Shown here piece after piece: positions 1 to 9,399 of a stretch of DNA of 64,000 nt. Both the position numbers and the translations under genes were made by a program. The stretch comes from Pholiota molesta (taxonomy: Eukaryota; Basidiomycota; Agaricomycetes; Agaricales; Strophariaceae), in contig JACGCK010000109.1 of NCBI GenBank assembly GCA_014925825.1, positions 96,295 to 160,294 on the forward strand. Direction: 5' to 3'. The notes under the pieces were generated by a model. The model had not been told where the DNA came from. It made no database searches and saw nothing but the letters and a program-made list of their open reading frames with translations. Every line of letters begins with the position of its first letter. Position 1 is the stretch's first letter.

Positions 1-280
1 CAGGTGAACGAGACGCGCATCGGGTACGCCGCCGCCGCGCGCGCGGTTATCGCTGTCGATGGCCTCACGGGCCTATTCGGGCGCGGACTGAAGACACGCA
101 TCCTCGCCAATGGTTTACAGGGACTCATGTTCTCCGTCCTATGGAGATTCTTCCAAGACTTGTACGTATCTCCGAAAAATGGCTACGATCTCATTGACTC
201 TATGGGAAAGAATGGAATGGAGTGCTAATGTACATATTTCATGCAGGTGGAATGGTAAAACAACACCGAAGGACGGCTAG
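1..280 (+). CDS. Mitochondrial carrier family protein, C-terminal end (partial)
   Basis: The gene enters from the left edge; only its last two coding pieces are present. Exon 1..161 is joined to 247..280 by an 85-nt intron with donor GTACGT, a CTAAT branch site and a CAG acceptor. The spliced frame ends in DLWNGKTTPKDG and a TAG stop. The visible 60 or so residues include RIGYAAAARAVIAVDGLTGL followed by FGRGLKTRILANG and FSVLWRFFQDLW. This is the pattern of the third repeat of the SLC25 mitochondrial carrier family: a G-L-x-G-L-F-x-R-G-L-K-x-R-I matrix-loop motif and a final membrane helix. Such proteins sit in the inner mitochondrial membrane and exchange metabolites. The substrate cannot be told from this fragment because the first two repeats are outside the window. 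The family call is good; the subfamily is open. Confidence 0.75.
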
Positions 281-586
281 ACTACGATACTACTTATACT
301 TAGAGGGGAATGCATATTGAGCCGGCTATGGGATACGGCAATGACTGGGACAAGAAACGTGCGTGCAGAGTGAAAGAATGGAGTGGGGTGTGCATGAGTG
401 CTATAACATGGAATCATTACCAGATCGTGAGGGAATACATATATCGATGCGACCATCTGTGGCCGTCGAAAGTGAGGGGACCACCGTTGAGGCGGCGGCA
501 ACGGTGACCGGGTAAGAAGAGCATACGTAGTATCGGCGGATGCATACGAATGTCTGGTGACCTCCTGCGTATATTCGGGTGTCTCT
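281..586. other. Intergenic spacer between convergent genes
   Basis: This 306-bp stretch lies between the carrier stop on the plus strand and the F-box stop on the minus strand, so it should hold two 3' UTRs. I see no gene, RNA or repeat in it. Confidence 0.6.
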
Positions 587-1936
587 TCAGATCCTCTCGG
601 GGGATGATGAGATGCTCTCTACCTCGACGTCCAGCCCGAGATCGCGCAGCTCGATGAGGCGGATCACGAATTCGTCGTCGAGCGCCACAGAGGGGCGCAC
701 GCGGACGTGCTCGAGCCGCGCGAGGCCGTCGTCGTCGCGCAGGCGGGACTGCAGCATGTCGACGAACGTGTCGAGCTCCCGCGCGGCGGCCGAGGTGACC
801 GTGAGCTCGAGCTTCTGCAGCCGCGGGAGGAGCATGCCGTCCATCGCGTCGTTGGAGAAGAAATTGCGCGTCAGCGCCTCGAGGAGGTAGCGCGTCACGG
901 TGAGGTCGCCGATGGGGTGCACCGCGGTGCGCGTCTGCGAGGAGAGCACGATGAGGCTCGTGAGCGACGAGAGGTGCTTGAGGCCCTCGACGAGCTGGTC
1001 GTCCGGCAGCGCCGTCTTGCGCAGGTGCAGCGTCTTGAGCGTGGGGAGGCGTGAGAGGAACTGCGTGAATGCGTCCCCGAACGTCGAGTTGAGGTTGCAG
1101 ATCGTGAGCGTCTCGAGGTGCGGGAGGGTGAGGTGGGGGAACAGCGCTCCGAGTTCGACGAACTCGTTCCACGGCGGCGTCATGATGGTCAGAGACGTCA
1201 GGTGGTTGTGGCACACGTATGGGTACATCGTGTTCGGGGAGTTGGGCGCAGCGACTCCGCCCTCGATGAAGATAACGCTCATCTTCGTCAGGCGCGTGCC
1301 ACGGGCGAGGACGTCCAGGCAGTCTGCGATGTTCCCGGACAGTAGCGGGATATCCTCTAGCTGGCTCCACGGAAACCGCAGGACAGTCGGCGCGAAGTTC
1401 ACACACTCCAACGAGCGCAGGCTGGGAGCGATCTCGAACATGTTGAGGTCGCCGGGGATCACATCGTCGTCGGTCCCAAGGCTCAGATCGGTCAGGATCG
1501 GGAGGCGATTGCGTACACGAGCGAAGGACTTGAAGGCGCGGTAGGGGAGATAGAAGAACATGGTCCGCCAGCGCTCTGCGTGGTCCATGAGCCGGTCAAG
1601 GACAGTATGTGTGTCCGCGTAGGGGGCCTCCTCCCAGAAGACATAGATCGTGAGCGGACACGCGGCGGAGCGGGTGAGCCAGGTATCGACGAGGGCGGTC
1701 TTGGGCCTGGAGACGGTCCCGGAAAGCTGGATGGAGAGCCGGGCCCAGAGCTGCGGGTTCGCGATGGCGGCGGCGCGCCAGCGCGAGCAGATGTTAGAGA
1801 GGAGGAGCGGGATGTGGATGGTATTCCGTGCGTCCACGCTCTCGTCGACGCAGAGAAGGAATATCTCGGAGAGGAGCTCGATGGGCAGCCTTCCGGACGG
1901 GCCCAACGCAGATGGGATTTTCCTTGACGGATGCAT
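587..1936 (-). CDS. F-box domain protein, single exon
   Basis: The protein of about 449 residues reads in one frame. I chose the ATG at 1936..1934 because it gives MHPSRKIPSALGPSGRLPIE, placing the F-box core LPIELLSEIFLLC directly near the N-terminus; the frame stays open upstream to an ATG at 2047, but that extra 37-residue lead is not F-box-like. After the F-box comes a W-R-x-x-A-x-x-x-P-x-L-W motif typical of agaric F-box proteins, then a leucine-rich tail (for example LPTLKTLHLRKTALPDDQL) that should fold as degenerate leucine-rich repeats. Proteins of this kind recruit targets to SCF ubiquitin ligases through Skp1; the target is unknown. It lacks the N-terminal coiled coil of the other F-box proteins in this window, so a missed 5' exon is possible. 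Confidence 0.8.
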   Translation of the reverse strand: MHPSRKIPSALGPSGRLPIELLSEIFLLCVDESVDARNTIHIPLLLSNICSRWRAAAIANPQLWARLSIQLSGTVSRPKTALVDTWLTRSAACPLTIYVFWEEAPYADTHTVLDRLMDHAERWRTMFFYLPYRAFKSFARVRNRLPILTDLSLGTDDDVIPGDLNMFEIAPSLRSLECVNFAPTVLRFPWSQLEDIPLLSGNIADCLDVLARGTRLTKMSVIFIEGGVAAPNSPNTMYPYVCHNHLTSLTIMTPPWNEFVELGALFPHLTLPHLETLTICNLNSTFGDAFTQFLSRLPTLKTLHLRKTALPDDQLVEGLKHLSSLTSLIVLSSQTRTAVHPIGDLTVTRYLLEALTRNFFSNDAMDGMLLPRLQKLELTVTSAAARELDTFVDMLQSRLRDDDGLARLEHVRVRPSVALDDEFVIRLIELRDLGLDVEVESISSSPERI

Positions 1937-2529
1937 GATATAAAAGTCGCGTAAATTAAAACAAGGTGGGTAGGGGATCTTGTGATCAACTGCAGAATTG
2001 AGGTATGTCTGGGTGCATAAAGTACAATGCGACACCAACACATCCACCGGGATCGATTAACGAGAACCTGGGGTGGTAATTCGAAGCACCCTTTCCAGAT
2101 TTATAATGGTTCGTTTAAGCTGAAATCTGGGGATCAGGAACAATCAGTTGTTATCACAAGCTGCAAGAAACAAATCATTACCCTGAGAATGCCCGTCGCT
2201 TAGGACGATGGCGGTATACGGGTGAGAGGAGATGCGGACATGGTGGACGTCGAGGTTCAGGATAGCTGATAATCTCACCCAAATCTTATCCGTTGTCTCC
2301 ATCTCATCCTCGTGCCAAATATCGGCACGGAACAACCTCTGTTCCGGGCTCCTTTTAGGCTTCCAAGCTTCGTGTCTATTTCTCGAGCTCTATTCCACAA
2401 CGTGTATGATGGACCACCATGCTAAAACCCCATCGATAAGACGATCGATGATCTGTAAGGGAACGCCTATATACAAATAAACGAGTTTAACCTGGTATCA
2501 AATTACTCATAGTCTACAACGAGGCATCT
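1937..2529. other. Intergenic, no firm gene
   Basis: About 590 bp upstream of the F-box gene. It should contain that gene's promoter. On the minus strand 2144..2335 an open frame reads METTDKIWVRLSAILNLDVH and HHVRISSHPYTAIVLSDG, which has a protein-like feel and might be a gene remnant, but I recognise no family and see no convincing splice partners. Confidence 0.4.
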
Positions 2530-3320
2530 AAAATGGTACACCCAAACACTTTGTCCCCAAGCACTTGCAAGAAATTTACGTATGTATACGGACGGAGGCG
2601 TTTCATGATCATATCAGTGGTTCGTGTTACAGATTTTGGCGGGTCTTCGCCTCTCCCAGGCAGCACTTATTCTATTCTTTGCGGGTCTTACCCATTTTCT
2701 CTTCGACCTAAATTCCTCGGTCGCCTTTCCGGTAATCGGATTACTGTAATTGAGGTAACACTTAGAGGCCATCTGGATGCTATAGAAATGTTAGAAGCCG
2801 ATGGCACCGCCCCGTGCAATGCCCTCTAAGTAAAGTCATCCCAGTCCTGGACGTTCCTCCGTTTACATCGTCGGGGAGAATTGGGACCCAGTTCGACGGC
2901 TTCGGATGGGATAGACAACATCGAATCATTTCTCAATCTTAGGAGGCGTGCAAAAATTCCAGCTAGCTCATAGCCTAGAAACACAGACCATGACGCAGCC
3001 CTGGGTATTGCTCACATCATAGATGTCGAGCACACTCACGAAGACTCCCTGGCATTAGCTGTGTATCACTGCCTCCAGCTAATCTTTAGATTCATGACGC
3101 AAAGCCTCCCCCAAATGGATCGAACCTTACAGCTGCGACAAAATTCTTAATCTTCTCTTCTATATGCAATGGGCGCCTAAATTTGCCGCCGAGCGCCAAC
3201 CTCGGCCGCTGCCTTGAAAAGAATTGCTGACTACTATTTAAGCTTAAGAATCATCAAACGGACGCCCCGCAGACAGTGGTAAGAACTCGCCAATGGAGTT
3301 CTGCCATTGGAACAGATGTT
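2530..3320 (+). pseudogene. Degenerate, internally deleted copy of the DUF6535 gene
   Basis: Blocks of this stretch match the intact DUF6535 gene at 5921..8399 in the same order and orientation. 2630..2770 matches about 6630..6770, with GTGGTTCGTG and CGGGTCTTC shared. 2860..3125 matches about 7055..7330, including CAGTTCGACGGCTTC and the stretch around CTCATGACGCA. 3150..3320 matches about 7930..8210. Segments equal to roughly 6770-7050 and 7330-7930 of the intact gene are missing or shortened, and stops and frameshifts interrupt every frame. No start region is recognisable. It is therefore a dead paralogue. DUF6535 proteins are fungal membrane proteins of unknown function. The similarity was seen by eye; the exact ends are approximate. 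Confidence 0.8.
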
Positions 3321-3580
3321 TCGAGTATGGGCAACATGCGCTCTCTAAATAAACAAACGTTCGTTTTGTAGAATCTGGACCAAAAAGAATTATCCATTTG
3401 ATTTGAAAGATAGATTCTTCAAGATATATTCATGATTGATTTCGTATTGGTGAAGGCACTGCGGACGATGGGGTATGGTATTGGTCAAGGATATGCTTGG
3501 TCATGTATGAGCACGTAAATATGTTCCTGGAATGTGGCAATGGTGTCAGGTGAAAAGGGCGAAATAATTTCAACGGGGTT

Positions 3581-3900
3581 TTAATATGTGGTTCCCATTC
3601 CTCCTCTGCGACGTCTAGAGCGCCCAGTCCGTCTTCGCGAACCGAAGCATCTGCAGCAGAGAATATCCGCAATCACATTGAAGATTGTTACAATCACCTA
3701 TACAGACTATTAGATACCTGAAGGTACACAAGGATTTAGCAATGGACATACCGTGGTGATAGCGCTGACGATTGCCATAAACACTGAGGCAATGGCAGAG
3801 ATGATAGCGTTGATGCCATTACCGATGGCTGAAAAAATAGAACCCTAATGGAACGATTAGACTAGAAGACGAGCCGCAGGGGAATAAGATATCGAACCAT
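3581..3900 (-). CDS. Small three-exon hydrophobic peptide with Arg-rich tail (70 aa)
   Basis: No single reading frame shows this gene; it appears only after splicing. Exons on the minus strand are 3898..3900 (the ATG alone), 3752..3844 and 3581..3697. The introns are 53 nt (GTTCGA...CATTAG, with a TCTAAT branch) and 54 nt (GTATGT...TATAG). All junctions keep frame and give 70 residues. Residues 2-32 start GSIFSAIGNGINAIISAIAS and form an Ile/Ala-rich amphipathic to membrane helix. It continues as VIVTIFNVIADILCCRCFG, and the end is very basic (SRRRTGRSRRRRGG). I recall short proteins of this design (FSAIGxGINAIIxAI then a CC-x-C motif and a basic tail) in agaric genomes, with no known function. 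The tail suggests a membrane-anchored peptide, possibly palmitoylated at the cysteines; that is inference. It sits between the dead and live DUF6535 copies. Confidence 0.75.
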
Positions 3901-4729
3901 GTTGTTATATTTGAGTGAGATGTGTGTGTTGTTTGAAGATTTTTGAGTACGGCGTTGGTATGAATAATGCTAATGAACGGTACGGCAAGGGTGGCTTTAT
4001 AGTGCTCGATTCTCTATGACGTCACAATGTGGCCCCATATCAATGGATGGCTATGTAAGTAGCCCTAATGACGGTGGCATATTGATAGGACCTCCCCTAG
4101 ACCTAGAGTTCTGTAGCGTAGATCGTCGTCATATTGTGGTGCTTTCCTATCTTCCTTCGAGTAGAATCGTAATGTCATAGCCACTCCAGTAGTGACGGGG
4201 TCAGTTACCAGTATTAGAGGACGTCATTTCATTGAACAGGATTTACGCCATGGCCCTTGATGATTCCGCGTTTGAAAGAAATTACTGTAAGCAGATCAGC
4301 AAACAAACAGTTATATCAGGAACTCGATCGGGCACAAGCTCGAGATGCAGTCATGCAGATATCTGGAGCGGCGTGTAAACGGGCGCCTATTGGTACTGAT
4401 CCAGGTCACGAGATCTGACGCGCGTTGCACGATGTCACCGTAGTCACAGTTGTCACAATGTCATGCAAGTAAAGGTCCTTGTGCACAACAAATTTCTTAT
4501 AACTTGGCCCAGTTCATAATTGGCGACTAATCTAGTGAATGCCTTTTCACTCACTCGGTAAGCATGGAACCATGCGATACGATGACATACGGCCTGATGT
4601 CAATGATTGGATTTTACAGAGAAGTGACTCACTCACTGATCTGCATCAAGATGGGATACAGGCGCAACATATCTTTTCGCCTCTCTGCCAAACTATACGT
4701 CTGAGACTTCCACAGCCAGAGAAGCAACC
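3901..4729. other. Intergenic region with divergent promoters
   Basis: This 829-bp stretch separates the small-peptide gene (minus) from the acetyltransferase gene (plus), so both promoters should lie here. Around 4430-4470 there is a cluster of short direct repeats on a GTCAC/TGTCACAATGTCA theme that might be regulatory. No gene or RNA seen. Confidence 0.4.
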
Positions 4730-5555
4730 ATGGACGGGCCCAGTAAACCATACGACATTAATTTCTGTTTCCCTGTACCCGAGACGCTGGAAAGCAAACG
4801 CGTAGCTTTACAACCTTTCGTCGTAAGTTCTTCGACTAGAACGAACTTCGACCCACCCAATAAAGCGTTGATCTCTTATTCCACAGCCCTCAAAGCACGC
4901 TAAATTGTTAGTCGATCAAGCTCTCCTCTATCCAGATATATACCGTTATCTCCCTTTTGGGCCCTTCCAAGATGTCGATGACTTCCTCACCAATCTCATC
5001 GAGGCCCGCGTCAGCAAGAACTCAGGATACATCATGTTTGCTATTTACGATAAAACCCGACCAGCGGCATCGACAGAACATCTAGGGGCCTTCGCAGGTC
5101 TTATAGGCCTAATTAACTCCTCAGCCAGCCATCTCTTCACCGAAATCGGATTCGTTATGATCCTCCCACCCTTCCAGCGCACTCACGTCGCGTCGAACGC
5201 TGTTGGGATTCTCCTCCACTTCGCTTTGGACACGCCGAACTATTGTTCAGACCAGCTTGGTGGACCGGCGAACAGCAGTTTGGGTTTGAGGAGGGTCGTT
5301 TGGCAGGCGAACGCGTTGAATGCAGCCAGCGTGCGTCTGGCGGAACGCATGGGATTCAGCAAGGAGGCCGTGCTGAGGTGGGATCGAGTGTTGCCTTTGG
5401 GTAAGGGTGAAGCAGGAAATGGAATCGAAATTAGAGAGGGTGATCCCTGTAAGGGATGTGTTGGGAGAGACACGGCTTTGTTAAGCCTTTGCTGGGATGA
5501 TTGGGAAAAGCAAGCGAGGGAAAGAGTGAATGAGATCATGAAGAGAGTCAGATAG
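4730..5555 (+). CDS. GNAT-family N-acetyltransferase
   Basis: Two exons, 4730..4822 and 4887..5555, are joined by a 64-nt GTAAGT...CACAG intron and give 253 residues. The spliced N-terminus MDGPSKPYDINFCFPVPETL flows into VALQPFV-PSKHAKLLVDQA without a break, which fixes the start. Midway lies EIGFVMILPPFQRTHVAS (about residues 117-134), matching the GNAT strand and acetyl-CoA pyrophosphate loop. NALNAASVRLAERMGF (about 173-188) is the conserved N-x-x-S-x-x-x-x-x-x-x-G-F motif of RimJ/RimL-type enzymes. Such proteins move an acetyl group from acetyl-CoA to an amine. The substrate is unknown; a small molecule or a protein N-terminus are both possible. The Cys-Lys-Gly-Cys stretch near residue 220 is unusual but not diagnostic. 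Confidence 0.85.
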
Positions 5556-5920
5556 AATTGACGGTGTGTTTTAAATTCGCTCCAGTTGTACAAAATGAGT
5601 TTGCATTTGCCCAGACGGTATTATTCTTAGCTTCCAGCGCCGGCGTTCTTCAAGATGTTCAGATTCTGCGTGAAAAGTTTTATTCCCAACGGGTACTCCC
5701 GCAATTAATTTGTTATCTTGTGAGGGCTTCAAGAGCGCCTGCTTGGAAAGCGTGAATCGTCTCACCGTGTGTCAACTAAGGATGGGATCTGATACCCCTT
5801 TATAGAGTGGTGTGCAATGTGCATCGCCCTGCGGCGTGCACAATCTGTGCAGTGTATATATTCTTTATTTAACTGGAAGTAGACGTTGGTCCATATCACG
5901 ATTCCACGCCAGCTCTGACG
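5556..5920. other. Spacer: acetyltransferase 3' UTR and DUF6535 promoter
   Basis: Tandem spacing of 365 bp between two plus-strand genes. A TATATAT-like stretch lies near 5855. No other feature is visible. Confidence 0.4.
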
Positions 5921-8399
5921 ATGGAGACTCCCAACATTGCAACAGCAAAGCCTGCAGACCAGGTAAAATTCCTATTATTCATAGCCTACGTGGTCACTAC
6001 TACTAACACTGAGCAATGCATTGTGGCAGGCAACTGCCCAGAGTAAAGTCTGGAAGTGCGGCGACCCAAACTTGTACACAGTTCCGGGACGCATTGCCAA
6101 TGATGGAAACCCGTGGAAAGTATGCCTTCAGCCGCTCCTTGAAGAGGACAGAATAAAGTGCGAATGCTGGGAGGATGAAGTTCAGAGTCTACTCCTTTTT
6201 GTGAGTTGTTTGTATAACTATTTCTGCAGTATTCCATTAATCGTACGTTATTTAGGCTGGTCTATTTTCCGCTGTCGTCACCGCCTTCGTGATACAGTCC
6301 TGTCAATCCCTGCAAGCAGATGAAAATCAGGCATCCATTGTCCTCCTCGCGACCATCGTTGAGCAGCTCAGCTATCTTGCAAATGGTACATCCGCGCCTC
6401 ATTCAACCGCCCAGAAATATAGCAAGCCCGTTGGATCCTCCCCATCTTCGATTCGCATCAATATATACTGGTTCATCAGCCTAATCCTCAGTCTCATGAC
6501 AGTACTTATCGGTATTGTCGCCTTGCAATGGCTTCGCGAATATACGCGACACCCCAGCAACTTATCCCCAAAGCGCACCTTCGCTGCGAGGAATTTGCGG
6601 GCCGAGGCATTTGATGAGTGGTTCGTGCCACAAATTCTAGCGGGTCTTCCTCTCCTCCTTCAGGCAGCGCTTATTCTGTTCTTTGTGGGCCTCATTGATT
6701 TTTTGCTCAACCTGAATCCCTCAGTTGCCGTTCCGGTGATCGGATTGATTGGCATAACTTTACTCTTTCTGCTGATAACAACAATTCTTCCAACGCTGCA
6801 AGCCTTCTGGCTGCTCAACGTCAAAAAGCCTACATCCCTTCCGGCGCAATGCCCTTATAAATCACCACAATCATGGGCGTTCCTCCGTCTCACCTCATCA
6901 TGGACCACGCGATTTATTCTCAACTGTCTTGGAAATTTCGCTTATACTGTTCTGCTAGTCCCAGTAGCACCCATCATCTGGGCCACACGTGTATTAGCTT
7001 CGGATTCCCATGTGTGGAAGTTCATCGAATACCTACAAGTTTCGGTCAAGTTAAAATCCCTTGGGACAATACGGAGCTGGACACAATTCGACGGCTTCTG
7101 GATGGATGAACGTCATCGAATTATTACTGAATCTTCAAAGCCATGCACCTATTTCACAAAACTAGTAGGAAATATCGACTATGATGCCGCCCGTGGTATC
7201 GCCCATGTTATAGACGATGGCCATACTCGCGAGCAATCCCTTGCCCTAGCTATGTATCATTGTTTCCAGCAACTCCCTCAAGCCGTAATCAAGGATGATA
7301 TTTTTAAACTCATGACGCAGAGCCTCCCCAGATGGATGACATCGCAACAAGCGACGAGGAAGGCGGCGATGCTGGAATGTCCGAATGCCAGCATGACTCG
7401 AGAGGAGAACGAGATGTTTCTTTTGGGTCGCTTGCCACAGACGGCCGTTAAAAACCCTGTCCATATATTCAGAAAGCGCCAACTCGAGCTCTTCGTACGC
7501 ACATTGGCTTATATTTTTACTGGAGACCCACGGTTAGATAATCCGGAGGTCGATTACGACCGTATAGTCAACACTCGCCCCAAGATCCACGGAAAGCTAC
7601 TCGTTCCGGTCTGCATGAAGACAGCAGAAGGAATAGACCAACTCCCGATTTGCTTGGCCGCAGGTAAGCGTCCTTCTTACCAGTACGTCCACAAGTTTTC
7701 TTACGACCAATAACAGATCTGCGCGAGCAACTCTCGATGATCTTTCAAGCATTTGTCGCAATGACGATAGCTAGAGAGGATATGTTGCGACTACCTAACC
7801 TATATTATTCGGAAGAAATCCTCGGGGATTTCATGCAAATAATTCATGCGATTACCCTCAATACTATCACGTCTACTCGGATATCTTCGACGACTTCCCA
7901 ACAACACATGGATGCTCTCTCGCACATCACTGCTGCAATCAAATCCTTAAATTACACTCTTCTCTGTCCAGCCTGCCCGGCAAGAAACTTGACTTTTTAT
8001 ATTGCCACTCTCTATATCTCCCGTTTCCACTACACGGAATGGACGCCTATTTGTCGCCAAGCGCCGGCGTTTTCGGCTGTCTTCAAGGAATTGATGACGA
8101 GTTTGAAAACCTTAGAACTTACTTCAAAGAGAAAGGTGGCTTTTAGCGTTCACCATCGCCATTACCACAAACAGTGGGCAGAACTTGTCGAAGAGGTGCT
8201 ACCGGCGGAACAGGAAGGAGCTCTGCATGACCCAAATTTCCAACCTACTCAAACCAGTTTAGCCGCATCCACTGCGGTTGGTACACCTATTTTTGGCGAT
8301 CCAATCTCCCTGGTGCAGCTGCCAAGTCCCGCAAGACTAAGATTTCATGTGCATGCAAATTTACATGGGGGGAGTATCTTACCAAACAGTCTGGTCTGA
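5921..8399 (+). CDS. DUF6535 multi-pass membrane protein
   Basis: Four exons: 5921..5962, 6030..6200, 6256..7663 and 7717..8399, all with GT-AG introns, giving 767 residues. The second junction joins EVQSLLLF to AGLFSAVVTAFVIQS, the hallmark opening of DUF6535, which supports the model strongly. Membrane helices are predicted at about residues 72-90, 140-165 (WFISLILSLMTVLIGIVALQ), 198-222 and 230-250. The rest is cytosolic or lumenal and largely helical. An R-x-Y-x-R-H-P-like loop follows helix 2. The function of this family, which is expanded in agaricomycetes, is unknown. A decayed copy lies 2.6 kb upstream in the same orientation, so this is the surviving member of a local duplication. 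The last intron junction (LPICLAA to DLREQLSM) is phase 1 and consistent. Confidence 0.9.
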
Positions 8400-8735
8400 T
8401 TGCCATATAATTATACATCAGATCAATACCGAGCTAACTTTCTGTAAGTATTATAGATATTATGTACAGTATAGAGATATTACTTATAAGCTTGCCGCTG
8501 CTTTGTTGCTGCAGATGATTTATATCTGCCTTCAAAGCTTTATGTTATTGGACGGTGTTCCCTCCATCTCATTAGCCAATTGAAAACAAGGATAATTAAC
8601 CTGTCACGGACAGCTCTATGACTTTCTGGAACCCATCTAGATGTTTGAAGCGGGCTTACGGACTTCGCACAGAACCAATACTAAATCATTAAAGAACGGG
8701 TGCCATTACGAGAGTCTTAGAATTTTTGAATAAAG

Positions 8736-9399
8736 GGTCGACCTTCGGTCTCCTCAACACCTTGCTGATGGCGTCACATTATTCGAACGTCCAAATTCTC
8801 ACCCAAGTTCTCGATGCAGACTTATGTTTAGGACAGGTTCATCAAATTATTTTCTTTTGATATACTTATTATTACTTACTTATACTTAATTATTGGCCCG
8901 GGTTATTATCACTTGTATGTGATTGATTGATGAGAAGCCTTGGAGAAGCCTGTAAATTGTAATCATTGCTATAATCTTTTATTGTCAGACCTCGCTGGCG
9001 GCTGCACCCGCCACGCTCGGTCTTCGGAAACTGTAAAAGAATTAAAGTACCAAGTGTCATTTCTTCAACATTTTTTGGTCATTTCTCAACATTTTCAAAC
9101 ATTTCGCAAGTCGATAGGGAAAGCATTGTTTGCTCGTGCTTGGCAATCCATGCTCAGGTAAATATTTACGATTTCTCAACATTTTCACAAGTCGATAGGG
9201 AATGCATTGTTTGCTTGTGCTTGCCAAACCATGTTCAAGTAAATATTTACGATTTCTCAACATTTTCACAAGTTGATAGGGAATGCATTGTTTGCTTATG
9301 CTTGCCAATCCACGCACAGGTAAATATTTACGATTTCTTAACATCTATCCATATATAGTGAATTTCGACAGTGGGGGACCATTGCTTTCAGCAAGGTGA
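8736..9399 (+). repeat. Dispersed three-block repeat, copy A
   Basis: Three sequence blocks recur in the same order at 31905..32568. The left block (8736..8767) starts GGTCGACCTTCGGTCTCC and ends CACCTTGCTG. The middle block (8988..9022) starts GACCTCGC and ends CTCGGTC, with a GGCGG/CCGCC-type hairpin. The right block (9359..9399) carries TGGGGGACCATTGCTTTCAG then CAAGGTG. CACCTTGCTG in the left block and CAGCAAGGTG in the right block are perfect inverted repeats. The total lengths of the two copies are almost equal (664 bp each), although the DNA between blocks is diverged and the middle block sits at different offsets. This looks like an old non-autonomous mobile element. I cannot name the family. 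Confidence 0.7.
9081..9345. repeat. Tandem repeat, 81-bp unit, about three copies
   Basis: Units begin at 9158, 9239 and 9320, exactly 81 bp apart, each opening with the palindrome GTAAATATTTAC. A first, partly diverged unit starts near 9081 and the last is cut short after about 26 bp. Because 81 is a multiple of three, a minus-strand frame repeats a 27-residue unit; that reading is an artefact of the repeat, not a gene. The array lies inside the dispersed repeat, between its middle and right blocks. Confidence 0.9.

Noticed and set aside
417..1406. 329-codon minus-strand frame overlapping the first F-box gene
   Set aside because: Its product is rich in Arg, Pro and Ala with no domain, as expected for an alternate frame of GC-rich coding DNA; the F-box frame explains the region.
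9057..9344. Repeat protein with 27-residue units on the minus strand
   Set aside because: The units come from an 81-bp non-coding tandem repeat; there is no homology, start context or splice signal.
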